DNA from: Fibrobacter sp. UBA4309
Lineage (GTDB): Bacteria; Fibrobacterota; Fibrobacteria; Fibrobacterales; Fibrobacteraceae
Direction of reading: 5' to 3'
Assembly (NCBI RefSeq): GCF_002395745.1
Contig: NZ_DGUN01000078.1
Location: forward strand, 62,001 to 126,000
Length of the DNA: 64,000 bases
Position 1 is the first letter of the stretch; every line of letters begins with the position of its first letter. Below are positions 42,776 through 50,699 of this stretch, piece after piece. The notes under the pieces are model-generated. The model had not been told where the DNA came from. It saw only the letters and a program-made list of their open reading frames with translations, and ran no database searches. The translations under genes were made by a program, and so were the position numbers.

Positions 42776-43216
42776 TTACGATTCCTTCTTTGTAGGTTTA
42801 GTAACAATTCCTTTTTTCTGCATGAAACCGGCCAAGAGACCGTTCACGAACGAGCCCGATTCTTCCATGCTGAACTTCGTTGCAATTTGGACTGCCTCGG
42901 AAATGGCGACCTTGGTCGGGATATCCGGAACATAGAGAAGCTCCACCATCGCGATACGGACGACAATCCTGTCGATTTTCGCTATGCGGTCGATTTCCCA
43001 GTGTACGGAAGCAGCCTTGATTTCTTCGTCGAGTTCTTCGCGGTGCGCTTGCACCAGGTCGACAAGTTTCATCCCGTATTTTTTCTGATCATCGTGGATG
43101 GGCTGCGAATCGAGGACTCCCGGAAGGGCCTCCCCTGCAGTCTGCCCGGCAACTTCCATGGAGTAGAGCAGCTGCATGGCAAAAACGCGCGCGGGTCTGT
43201 AACTTATTCTCGGCAT
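42776..43216 (-). CDS. nusB: Transcription antitermination protein NusB
   Basis: The 146-residue all-helical protein binds boxA RNA with NusE (S10) for rRNA antitermination. Family marks are the Arg-rich N-terminus (RISYRPARVFAMQLLYSME), IDRIAKIDRIVVRIAMVELLY, and the terminal helices containing VPDIPTKVAISEAVQIATKF and FVNGLLAGFMQK. It lies two bases from both ribH and the DUF2723 gene. The ribH-nusB linkage is common in bacteria, which supports the assignment. The Lys-rich C-terminal tail is short. Confidence 0.96.
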   Translation of the reverse strand: MPRISYRPARVFAMQLLYSMEVAGQTAGEALPGVLDSQPIHDDQKKYGMKLVDLVQAHREELDEEIKAASVHWEIDRIAKIDRIVVRIAMVELLYVPDIPTKVAISEAVQIATKFSMEESGSFVNGLLAGFMQKKGIVTKPTKKES

Positions 43217-43218
43217 AA

Positions 43219-43683
43219 TTAGATGACCTTGTACAGGTTAGCCATTTCGACGGCGGTGGATGCCCAGTTGGCACCGAGGTTACCCGCCTTGAGGCCGGCG
43301 CGGTTCATCGCCTGGTCCACGGTATCGGTCGTGAGGATTCCGAGAATCACGGGAAGCTTGCCTTCGGCAGCGATGCTTGCGACACCGCCGGTAGAGGCGT
43401 TCACCACCACGTCGTAGTGGCTCGTCTCGCCGCGGATTACGGCGCCGATGGCCATCACGGCACTGTACTTCTTGGAATCGGCGAGCCTGCGGCACACGCC
43501 CGGGAGTTCGAATGCGCCCGGAACGCGCACGACGGTCACGTCCTTGTCGGCAACGCCCAGCAGTTCGAGCTGGCGGAGCGCCCCTTCCAGGAGTTTGTCG
43601 GTCACCACCTCGTTGAAGCGGGCGACCGCGATTGCAATCTTGAGGCCAGAGCCATTCAGGGAATTCTTGATTTCTTTAGCCAT
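43219..43683 (-). CDS. ribH: 6,7-dimethyl-8-ribityllumazine synthase
   Basis: The 154-residue enzyme makes lumazine from the ribitylamino-uracil and dihydroxybutanone phosphate. It has IAIAVARFNEVVTDKLLEGA (substrate phenyl pocket), VRVPGAFELPGVCRRL, and AIGAVIRGETSHYDVVVN with the catalytic His near residue 88. PVILGILTTDTVDQAMNRAG follows. Length is typical. It overlaps ribBA by eight bases, giving the order ribE-ribBA-ribH-nusB. Confidence 0.97.
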   Translation of the reverse strand: MAKEIKNSLNGSGLKIAIAVARFNEVVTDKLLEGALRQLELLGVADKDVTVVRVPGAFELPGVCRRLADSKKYSAVMAIGAVIRGETSHYDVVVNASTGGVASIAAEGKLPVILGILTTDTVDQAMNRAGLKAGNLGANWASTAVEMANLYKVI

Positions 43684-44926
43684 CTTTTTTTTCCTCTTTC
43701 AAATTCTCTTGGGGGACCGCGCCGTCGATATGCAGCTGGTGGCCCATCTTCTTCTGCTTGGTGAGCAGGTAGAACAGGTTTTCCTTGTTCGGCTTGATTT
43801 CTATAGGAACGCGCTCCACAATCTTGAGCCCGTAGGCGGTAATGCCCGAAATCTTGCTCGGGTTGTTCGTCAAGAGGCGCATCTCGCGCACACCGAGGTC
43901 CGCAAGAATCTGCGCGCCCGTACCATACTGGCGGAGGTCCGACTTGAACCCGAGGTGCAGATTCGCCTCGACCGTGTCCATGCCCTTCTCCTGCAGTTCG
44001 TATGCACGCAACTTGTTGCAGAGGCCTATGCCCCTACCCTCCTGCCCGCGCATGTAAAGGAACACGCCACCGTGCTCGCCGATGAACTTCATGGCAGAGG
44101 CGAGCTGTTCGCCACAGTCGCAGCGGAGGCTACCGAAAATGTCGCCCGTAAGGCATTCGCTGTGCACGCGCACGTAAACCGGCTTGCTGAAGTCGGGATT
44201 GCCCGCAACCCAGGCCACGTGTTCCACGCCGTCGGTCTTGCTCTTGTAGGCGTACGCGGTAAAGTCGCCGTACTTGGTACTCACATGCGGGGCGGCCACG
44301 CGCTGCACCAGTTTCTCGTTCTTGAGGCGGTAGTCGATGAGGTCGCGGATAGAGATAATCTTGAGATTGAACTTCTTGGCGACTTCTTCGAGTTGGGGCA
44401 TGCGGGCCATCGTGCCGTCTTCGTTCATGATTTCGATGAGGGCGGCCGCGGGCCTAAGTCCGGCAAGCTTAGCGAGGTCGACGGCGGCCTCGGTATGGCC
44501 AGCGCGGCGCAAAACGCCTTCTTCTTGCGCATACAGGGGCGAAATATGTCCCGGACGGCCAAAGTCGCTCGGCTTGGAAGCAGGGTCCGAAAGTGCAAGA
44601 ATCGTCGCCGCACGGTCGTGGGCAGAAACACCCGTAGTGCAGCCTTCAATCTTGTCGACCATGATGGTGAACGGCGTACCCAGAATCGAGGTATTTTCCG
44701 CAGTCTGGCGGGTCAAATTCAGTTCATGGCAGCGCTTGATGGGCAGCGGGCAGCAGAGCACGCCACGGCCCTCGTGGAGCATGAAGTTCACCTTCTCGGG
44801 CGTAATCTTCTCGGCGGCGATTACGAAATCGCCTTCGTTCTCGCGGTCTTCGTCGTCGACCACGATCAAGAACTTGCCGTTCTTAAAATCTTCTATGGCC
44901 TCTTCAATCGTATTAAGCAAGGTCAC
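43676..44926 (-). CDS. ribBA: Bifunctional DHBP synthase / GTP cyclohydrolase II
   Basis: The 416-residue protein supplies both riboflavin precursors. The N-terminal half (about 1-200) is 3,4-dihydroxy-2-butanone-4-phosphate synthase with VVDDEDRENEGDFV, GVSAHDRAATI and the AGHTEAAVDLAKLAGL site. The C-terminal half is GTP cyclohydrolase II with the zinc Cys ligands in SECLTGDIFGSLRCDCGEQL and RGQEGRGIGLCNKL. The start is GTG with AAGGAA upstream; it overlaps ribE by 14 bases. All main catalytic residues appear intact, so both halves should be active. Confidence 0.97.
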   Translation of the reverse strand: MTLLNTIEEAIEDFKNGKFLIVVDDEDRENEGDFVIAAEKITPEKVNFMLHEGRGVLCCPLPIKRCHELNLTRQTAENTSILGTPFTIMVDKIEGCTTGVSAHDRAATILALSDPASKPSDFGRPGHISPLYAQEEGVLRRAGHTEAAVDLAKLAGLRPAAALIEIMNEDGTMARMPQLEEVAKKFNLKIISIRDLIDYRLKNEKLVQRVAAPHVSTKYGDFTAYAYKSKTDGVEHVAWVAGNPDFSKPVYVRVHSECLTGDIFGSLRCDCGEQLASAMKFIGEHGGVFLYMRGQEGRGIGLCNKLRAYELQEKGMDTVEANLHLGFKSDLRQYGTGAQILADLGVREMRLLTNNPSKISGITAYGLKIVERVPIEIKPNKENLFYLLTKQKKMGHQLHIDGAVPQENLKEEKKDG

Positions 44927-45512
44927 GTTCCTTCAGATAATTTTCAATGTACTTGCCGAGCATGTCGACTTCCACGTTCACGATGGTCCCGGCAACCCAG
45001 TTGCGCAGGTTCGTGCGGGCAAGCGTCTCGGGGATGATGCACACGCGGATGGAATCCTCGAACTTCTCGGCCACCGTGAGGCTGATGCCGTTCAGGGAGA
45101 TGGAACCGCGGCGGATAATGTAGCGCTTGAGGTCCGCAGGCATCTTGAGGTCGACTTCCACGCCCGTTTCGCGCGGAACCACCTGGATGACCTCGGTAAC
45201 GCAGTCCACATGGCCCATCACAAAATGCCCGCCCATGAAGCTATCGGCACGGCACGGAAGTTCCAAGTTCACCAGCTTGCCGACGGCAGCCTGCTTGAAG
45301 GCGGTGTTTTCGACCGTCTGGTGCATCAGGCAAAAAACAGCTTCATCATCGGTACAAGATTCAATGGAAAGGCACACACCGTCGTTCGCGACGCTGTCAC
45401 CCAGTTTGCAATTCTTGAAAAATCCTGGCGACTTGAGACGCATCGAGAGGGCATCACCACGAGCCTCTATCGAAACGATTTCGCCGGTAGATTGAATAAT
45501 TCCCGTAAACAT
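44913..45512 (-). CDS. ribE: Riboflavin synthase, alpha subunit
   Basis: The 199-residue enzyme dismutates two lumazines into riboflavin. It shows the twin lumazine-binding barrels of the family: MFTGIIQSTGEIVSIEARGD opening the first and SFMGGHFVMGHVDCVTEV opening the second, with SISLNGISLTVAEKF inside it. The first half has VANDGVCLSIES, where VAVNGVCLTV is usual. It heads the minus-strand rib-nusB-glycosyltransferase run. No FMN riboswitch consensus is seen in the 58-base leader. This gene is called ribE in Bacillus and ribC in E. coli. Confidence 0.95.
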   Translation of the reverse strand: MFTGIIQSTGEIVSIEARGDALSMRLKSPGFFKNCKLGDSVANDGVCLSIESCTDDEAVFCLMHQTVENTAFKQAAVGKLVNLELPCRADSFMGGHFVMGHVDCVTEVIQVVPRETGVEVDLKMPADLKRYIIRRGSISLNGISLTVAEKFEDSIRVCIIPETLARTNLRNWVAGTIVNVEVDMLGKYIENYLKERDLA

Positions 45513-45570
45513 ACGGGGACAAATTTAGAAATTTTCCCGGTGGCAATCCGCGATTTTACGCCTAAATCGA

Positions 45571-46860
45571 TTAAAAATCGTCTTTCACGCACCGTGCAGA
45601 ATGCGGATACGTTTTGGTAGTCGTGTTCACGCCGAAGGTTTCAAATCTCTGCGCCGCCTCGTAACTCATCGGATGGTAATTGACGTATGCCACCTGGACA
45701 CTGTCAGCACCGCTCTCGGAAGAAGTCCACCAAACCGAAGAGCCTATGGCACCACCTTGCAGCCTCATAACGGACGCATTGGAAGCCCTGTAATTCATCG
45801 CCTTGAACAAGGACATCCATTCTACAGACGTGGGAAGCCTCCAACCACTCGGGCAAAAGTCCTCCGCAGAGACTTCATCCCAATAAAGGCGTGCCGTATC
45901 CGCCTGCATGTTATCCCTCATCCAATACAATCCGGCCACCTTCGTCGCCCTGTATTCCTTGTCGTCGCTGGAATCCTTCACAATGAGCTCATTCAATTTC
46001 CATTGGCTTGAATCGCAGACATACTCAAAAATAGACCCCGCCTTGACGAGTCCGTCATTATCGGTTCCGCAAAGTCCGCATTCCTCTTCGACTTCCATGG
46101 GGTAGCGCCATTTTCCATGGTCGCACACATACATCTTACCCGTTGTTGAATTCTTGATTTCACGGTAATCGCTACTGTCGCAATCCTGCTTGTAAGTATT
46201 CACCTGGAGGTCGCTTGCCCTTATCCAATTGATTTCGCTATTGAAGCCTTCACGCTTATCGGTACAGATAAAGTATCGACCTGCAGAACTCAGCGAATCC
46301 TTGTTTTGCGTAACGACGTTAAGGGAATCCCAGTTGCAAGGCCCTACGCCAAAATCATCTTGCCAGAACTTGTAGAAAGCCGTCTTGAAATCCTGATAAT
46401 TCAAATCAAGATCTCTTTGAACGCGATATAAACCAGATGGGATAATCACATCACCTTGCAACTGTTCAAAACTCATTGAATATGCGCAATCCGCGAGCCT
46501 GGTCGTCGCCTCGCCAAAGTTCCCCTCTTTTTCGTACACGTCCAAAAGCGAATCCGCCATCGAAGAATCGCGCGAACAGGAGCGGGCAATTGCATTAATC
46601 GCCGCAATCTCTTCGGGCGTCTTCGCGGAAGTTTCGGAAGACGACGATATTTCGGAGGACGACGAAACACTAGAAGATGACACCTCAGAGGATGACGATT
46701 TTTCAGAAGATGACGACGCCCCGGAAGAAGATTCTTCAGAAGATGAAGAAATTTCTTCATCCGAGCTGTTTGAAACAGAATCCGAGGAACAAGCCAAAAA
46801 CGCCCCACAAAACAGAATGTGGAGAATAACAATCCAAAAGACTGGATTTCGCTTGTTCAT
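45571..46860 (-). CDS. FISUMP-domain lipoprotein with poly-Ser linker
   Basis: The 429-residue product has a lipoprotein signal (ILHILFCGAFLACSS). A Ser-rich linker of about 50 residues (SSSSEKSSSSEVSSSSVSSS) follows, then a Cys-containing middle region (residues 85-270) and a C-terminal FISUMP domain. That domain has GLYWMRDNMQADTARLYWDE, FCPSGWRLPTSVEWMSLFKA, SSVWWTSSESG and HSARCVKDDF. The middle includes KMYVCDHGKWR and FEYVCDSSQWK, a repeated Cys-Asp-x-x-x-Trp motif seen in other Fibrobacter lipoproteins. It separates ribD from ribE. Surface exposure is likely; function unknown. Confidence 0.87.
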   Translation of the reverse strand: MNKRNPVFWIVILHILFCGAFLACSSDSVSNSSDEEISSSSEESSSGASSSSEKSSSSEVSSSSVSSSSEISSSSETSAKTPEEIAAINAIARSCSRDSSMADSLLDVYEKEGNFGEATTRLADCAYSMSFEQLQGDVIIPSGLYRVQRDLDLNYQDFKTAFYKFWQDDFGVGPCNWDSLNVVTQNKDSLSSAGRYFICTDKREGFNSEINWIRASDLQVNTYKQDCDSSDYREIKNSTTGKMYVCDHGKWRYPMEVEEECGLCGTDNDGLVKAGSIFEYVCDSSQWKLNELIVKDSSDDKEYRATKVAGLYWMRDNMQADTARLYWDEVSAEDFCPSGWRLPTSVEWMSLFKAMNYRASNASVMRLQGGAIGSSVWWTSSESGADSVQVAYVNYHPMSYEAAQRFETFGVNTTTKTYPHSARCVKDDF

Positions 46861-46886
46861 AATTTAAATATATACAATTTTTTCGC

Positions 46887-48113
46887 TTACGGACAATAAA
46901 CCGTCAGCACATCGGGCCCGATTATCGCAGATTCCTTGGCAACGGCAGAAGAAGGGAGCCCCGGGAACTCAAGGCCACATTTCGCCGTACCAGAATCAAT
47001 CAAGCGTTCGAGAGACGCTTCGACGGACGGATCCGTGGAACGCCAAAGGTCCAGGCGGTTCCAAAGGGGCATTTTTGAATCCAAACTGGAGGAGAAAAGT
47101 TCGCGTGCTAGACCTGCACCCGGCTCCACCATCAAACGGTGCATCCCGCGGGCAGAGAGGTCGTCAACCATCATGCGCCAGTTTTCAGCAAACGATTCGC
47201 GACGGAGTTCAAGGATTTCTGCGCGCCCATCCAGATGCGGCTGCGCCACACAGCTGAAGACGATAGGCAAAAAGGCCCCTTCGGCACACGGAGCAAAGAC
47301 GCGGAGCGACTCGACTTCTGCCTTGGTAAACTCGTGATGGCCCGCCCACACGGCTTTCACGGGGCTGTTTCCCTGCGCGTAACGTACATTTAGGCTCGGG
47401 TTGTCGGCAAGGAGCGTGCCCGCGCCGACCAATACGGCATCGCTCATGGCGCGCAGCTCATGGTTCCAGCAGTTTGCGCCCTGGCCCGTGATTTTAAGCG
47501 GCAGGTGACGGCCGTCCGCAGCGACGCCCCCCATAAAGCCGTCTTGCGATACCGCGGACTTTATTTCTACAAAAATACGCTTGTTTCGTACAAAATAATC
47601 ATAAGCTTCAAAGAAGCGTTCTATCTCGCAGAAGACGGCATGGCCATCGTTTTCGCAAGCATCTTCTTCTACGAGCACATGACAGTCCGCACCGCAACCG
47701 CCGTCCTCCCATGACGCATTGGCGATCGCCCTGATACAAGCGTCTTCGCCCTCGTACACCGCGATGCCCGCCTCTTCGAGAATCTTACGCGACTTGCCGC
47801 GCACCAGCGGATTCGGGTCGGCATGCGCAAAGTAGACTTCGGCGATACCGGCGTCGATGATGGCCTTTGTGCAGGGGGGGGTGCGGCCATAATGGCAGCA
47901 CGGTTCGAGCGTCACGTAGATGGCCGCCCCGCGGGCGAGCTCGCCCGCGTCACGCAGCGCCATGACCTCGGCATGGGCACTGCCGGGGCGCTGTGTACGC
48001 CCCCTGCCCACGATAATCCCGTCTTTCACCACGACGGCACCCACCGCCGGATTCGGGCGGCTGATTCCGACTGACCCAAAGGACAGTTCTAATGCCGTTT
48101 GCAAGAAGTTCAT
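46887..48113 (-). CDS. ribD: Riboflavin biosynthesis deaminase/reductase
   Basis: The 408-residue bifunctional enzyme deaminates and then reduces the pyrimidine intermediate. The N-terminal deaminase domain has zinc-binding HAEVMALRD and PCCHYGRTPPC. The reductase domain (about 180-405) keeps SQDGFMGG, GANCWNHELRAMSDAVLVGAGTLLADNPSLNVR (split here) and the C-terminal VEPGAGLARELF. An acidic, Cys-bearing insertion of about 30 residues lies between the two (ADCHVLVEEDACENDGHAVF). It is encoded separately from ribE-ribBA-ribH, with a FISUMP lipoprotein gene in between. Heptamer repeats lie directly upstream of the ATG. Confidence 0.92.
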   Translation of the reverse strand: MNFLQTALELSFGSVGISRPNPAVGAVVVKDGIIVGRGRTQRPGSAHAEVMALRDAGELARGAAIYVTLEPCCHYGRTPPCTKAIIDAGIAEVYFAHADPNPLVRGKSRKILEEAGIAVYEGEDACIRAIANASWEDGGCGADCHVLVEEDACENDGHAVFCEIERFFEAYDYFVRNKRIFVEIKSAVSQDGFMGGVAADGRHLPLKITGQGANCWNHELRAMSDAVLVGAGTLLADNPSLNVRYAQGNSPVKAVWAGHHEFTKAEVESLRVFAPCAEGAFLPIVFSCVAQPHLDGRAEILELRRESFAENWRMMVDDLSARGMHRLMVEPGAGLARELFSSSLDSKMPLWNRLDLWRSTDPSVEASLERLIDSGTAKCGLEFPGLPSSAVAKESAIIGPDVLTVYCP

Positions 48114-48120
48114 GGTAGTA

Positions 48121-48200
48121 AGCAGTGGTTAGGGCGTAGCCCGTAAACAGTGGTTGGTGGTTAGGGAAAATGTGAGTTATGGGCTATGGGCTTTCACCCC
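48121..48200. repeat. Heptanucleotide repeats (AGTGGTT and CTATGGG types) with a palindrome
   Basis: AGTGGTT GGTGGTT at 48149 and TTATGGG CTATGGG further on keep the 7-base period. A small palindrome (GGGCGTAGCCC, 48132) interrupts the tract. A larger inverted repeat, ATGGGCT (48186) with AGCCCAT (48218), brackets a GGCGC/GCGCC palindrome. The tract fills the ribD to rhodanese gap. Confidence 0.6.
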
Positions 48201-48237
48201 AAAGGCGCAACGCGCCGAGCCCATACCTCATTCCACA

Positions 48238-48678
48238 TTACTGTTTTGGGAACGCGAGGAATCCGCCGACCACGTTGAACACGCGTTCGTAGCCGTTCTG
48301 GATAAGGAAGTTCGACACGGCCATGCTGCGCTTGCCGCTGCGGCAGAAAATCAGCAGGTCCTTGTCCTTCGGGAATTCAGCCAGGCGCTGTTCAGCTTCC
48401 TGGAGCGGGATGTTGATGGAACCCGGGGCGGTACCTTCGGCCACTTCGCCCGGAGTACGCACGTCGATCAGCACGCCACCGGCCTGCTGCATCTCGAGAG
48501 CCTTCGCCCAGTCAATATTCGTAATCTGCGCCTTCGGGGCTTCCGGAGCGGGAGCGGGAGCCGGGGCGGCGGCCGCCGGCTGCGGTGCCGGAGCTTCCTT
48601 CTTTTCTGCCTTGGCCTCGTTGCAGCCGGCAAGCATGAACACGGAACACAATAACAAACCGAATAATTTTTTCATCAT
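48238..48678 (-). CDS. Rhodanese-domain lipoprotein
   Basis: The 146-residue product has a lipoprotein signal (LFGLLLCSVFMLAGC). An Ala/Pro linker follows, then a single rhodanese domain (about 55-146) with VLIDVRTPGEVAEGTAPGSI and the active-site loop FCRSGKRSMAVSNFL, where the Cys would carry a persulfide. The second Arg/Ser of the loop and length fit the PspE/GlpE type. AGAGG precedes the tandem ATGs. It is the last gene of the envelope cluster, 18 bases after the PAS protein. It probably acts in periplasmic sulfur or thiol chemistry. Confidence 0.92.
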   Translation of the reverse strand: MMKKLFGLLLCSVFMLAGCNEAKAEKKEAPAPQPAAAAPAPAPAPEAPKAQITNIDWAKALEMQQAGGVLIDVRTPGEVAEGTAPGSINIPLQEAEQRLAEFPKDKDLLIFCRSGKRSMAVSNFLIQNGYERVFNVVGGFLAFPKQ

Positions 48679-48696
48679 TTTCCTCTTTTTTTCTTG

Positions 48697-49977
48697 TTAA
48701 ACAGTATCGCTAAAAGAATCCTTGTCGAGGAACAGGTACACCGCCAACACGTTGTGAACCATGTTGTTCTCGTTCTTCAAAGGCACCGCGTTGAACAAAA
48801 GCAGTCGATCGCCACCGCCGAAAGCACCCTTCCACGACACGCTTCGCCCGGAATTGAAAACTTCCGAAACAATCTTGGAAATGAACGGCAAGAAATCCTG
48901 ATTCACCACCTGGTGCAAGTCCTTGCCATAAGTCTCGTGCGGGTTGATAATCTGGAAGTCCGTCGCAAAAGCCTGGTTGCAGCCGATAATCTTGTAATCC
49001 CTGTCCACCCACAGGATACGGATATCCGGGAACGCCAAAGTCGCAGAGAGCATCGCGTCGCGATCGCGGTCATCGCCAAAAACGGGATTGTCGAGAACGA
49101 CATCCATCCGTCGGGCAGTTCCCTGGAGCACCAGGCGGTCGTTTTCGTCCATGCACAGCTTACCGCGGAGCCCGTACCATACGAGTGTCTTGTCCGGCCC
49201 ATAGAAACGCACCTTGATGGTCTCGAACGGGTCTCCACGGAAACCGAAATTGCGGAAATCCTTCACGCGGTCGTTCAACACGCTATCCAGGAGCGCATAG
49301 TCCCCCTCGGGCATCATCTTGTGGATATCAACATAGCCCACCGACTGCGGGATTACGCGGTGTTCATCATCCACCATCGGCGTCAAAAGCTTCATGCTGC
49401 GGTCTTCGACATCGAAACTCCACAGGAAATCCCCCGTATTCTGCAAAAGGGAATCGAACCTATCCTGCAGCTTTTCCTTTTCGCGACGGCTCTCATTTTC
49501 CTTGGATATGTTCCTGATAAAGCAGACGTAGTAGAATTCTTCGGCGTTCAGCCTTTCCAGCGAGACATGCATCTCGTACCAGGTCGGCCGCGAACCTTCA
49601 TCGCTATCCTTGTAGTCGGACAGCAGCGAAAACAGGAACGGCATCTCGAGATGCTTCTCGATTTCTTCGAAATAGCTTTTCATGCGGTTCCAGCTGCTTG
49701 TACCGAGGATTTCCGCAAACGTGCGTCCATGGCTCAACTGATAAAAAAGCTTGTCGGACATGAACATCGGCAGGCCATACAGGAACTCCATCTTTTGCGT
49801 AAGCACCACGATGAACTCGTTCAGGTTACCCTCGAACTTCTTGTATAGGCGCTGGCGGTTGCGGCTATCCCTGATAAGCATAACGCATATCACCGTCGAT
49901 ATTAGCAACACGGCACAGATAAACGCCCAGACAACGGTTGAAGCATGCGATATCATCATACCCGTTAAGATAATCAT
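48697..49977 (-). CDS. Membrane PAS-domain protein without an output domain
   Basis: The 426-residue protein has one N-terminal transmembrane helix (TVVWAFICAVLLISTVICVM). Three PAS-like segments follow: about 55-165, a second after a short coiled coil (about 175-290: FDSLLQNTGDFLWSFDVEDR) and a third at about 300-420 (FPDIRILWVDRDYKIIGCNQ). No histidine kinase, GGDEF, EAL or methyl-accepting region is present. ATG 49977 overlaps the upstream stop (ATGA). It may sense a ligand and pass the signal to a partner; alternatively the output module is lost. Confidence 0.75.
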   Translation of the reverse strand: MIILTGMMISHASTVVWAFICAVLLISTVICVMLIRDSRNRQRLYKKFEGNLNEFIVVLTQKMEFLYGLPMFMSDKLFYQLSHGRTFAEILGTSSWNRMKSYFEEIEKHLEMPFLFSLLSDYKDSDEGSRPTWYEMHVSLERLNAEEFYYVCFIRNISKENESRREKEKLQDRFDSLLQNTGDFLWSFDVEDRSMKLLTPMVDDEHRVIPQSVGYVDIHKMMPEGDYALLDSVLNDRVKDFRNFGFRGDPFETIKVRFYGPDKTLVWYGLRGKLCMDENDRLVLQGTARRMDVVLDNPVFGDDRDRDAMLSATLAFPDIRILWVDRDYKIIGCNQAFATDFQIINPHETYGKDLHQVVNQDFLPFISKIVSEVFNSGRSVSWKGAFGGGDRLLLFNAVPLKNENNMVHNVLAVYLFLDKDSFSDTV

Positions 49978-50699
49978 TTTTTCAGGTTCTTGTTCACCCA
50001 AAAGGTATTCCAATCCAAATCATCACCACCAAACAAGCGATTTCCGCCAATATTCCATCCGTTTTTCCCGAAATTCAATCCGACAGAAACAGCATAGCCG
50101 GGAATGCGACAGGCAAAATCCACCCGCAAGAAAGAGAACAGCAGCGAATAGCCCGCCATCACCCGCGAAAGCGACGATTCCGCAAAGACCCTGAATCCCG
50201 AAGAAGGCGACCAGAACAGCGCCCCGACAAGTTCAGGGACTTCACCAAAATATCCCTGCAGCCCCAGGTCGATACCGACGCCATGGTCCTCCCCATAATA
50301 GGCAAGCACCCCCGCCCCATAGCCATGCCGGGTCCAAAGAGCCGTCGCGGGAATCCATTCCACGGAAACCCCGTAGGCGCCCCGCACCCCGAAATGCCTG
50401 CCGACAAGGGCCACGGGCAATGTCCACTCGCTTTTCCGGTACAGCGAATCCAGTTCCGAATACTCGTAAGTAAACGCTCCGCGATAGAATCCGTATTCCC
50501 ACTCGCCGTAGGCATGGACATGGTATTCGTCCACATCTTCGCCGGCAGTCCGGTACAACAGCCCAAATCCCGGGCCGGCATAGACAAGGGTCGAAGGAGA
50601 AAAAGCGAACGGGACCTCGGCCGCGCGTGAGCCGATCGCGAACGCCAGGGATACAGCCAGCAAGTTACGGACGCACGACAATGCCCACCACCTTTTCAA
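49974..50699 (-). CDS. Exported barrel-like protein, unknown
   Basis: The product of about 241 residues has a signal-like N-terminus (NLLAVSLAFAIGSRAA). A series of alternating Tyr/Phe/Gly strands follows (VYAGPGFGLLYRTAG, AYGEWEYGFYRGAFTYEY, GAGVLAYYGEDHGVGIDLGL), typical of small outer-membrane beta-barrels. The start is uncertain: only TTG codons are available, at 50699 (GGGGA upstream) or 50681 (AGGTGG upstream). It overlaps the lamin-tail protein by up to 35 bases and the PAS gene by four. No family name is recognised. Confidence 0.65.
   Translation of the reverse strand: MKRWWALSCVRNLLAVSLAFAIGSRAAEVPFAFSPSTLVYAGPGFGLLYRTAGEDVDEYHVHAYGEWEYGFYRGAFTYEYSELDSLYRKSEWTLPVALVGRHFGVRGAYGVSVEWIPATALWTRHGYGAGVLAYYGEDHGVGIDLGLQGYFGEVPELVGALFWSPSSGFRVFAESSLSRVMAGYSLLFSFLRVDFACRIPGYAVSVGLNFGKNGWNIGGNRLFGGDDLDWNTFWVNKNLKK

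Noticed and set aside
40374..42935. 853-codon plus-strand open frame over the DUF2723 gene
   Set aside because: Hydrophilic, His/Glu-rich mirror of a membrane protein gene; no family match and no ribosome site.
48186..48200. FMN-riboswitch-like string GGGGTGAAAGCCC upstream of the rhodanese/ribD area
   Set aside because: The resemblance is limited to about ten bases within repeats. The other conserved parts of the FMN element are absent, and it is not placed as a leader: it lies upstream of ribD on the minus strand but is bracketed by palindromes.
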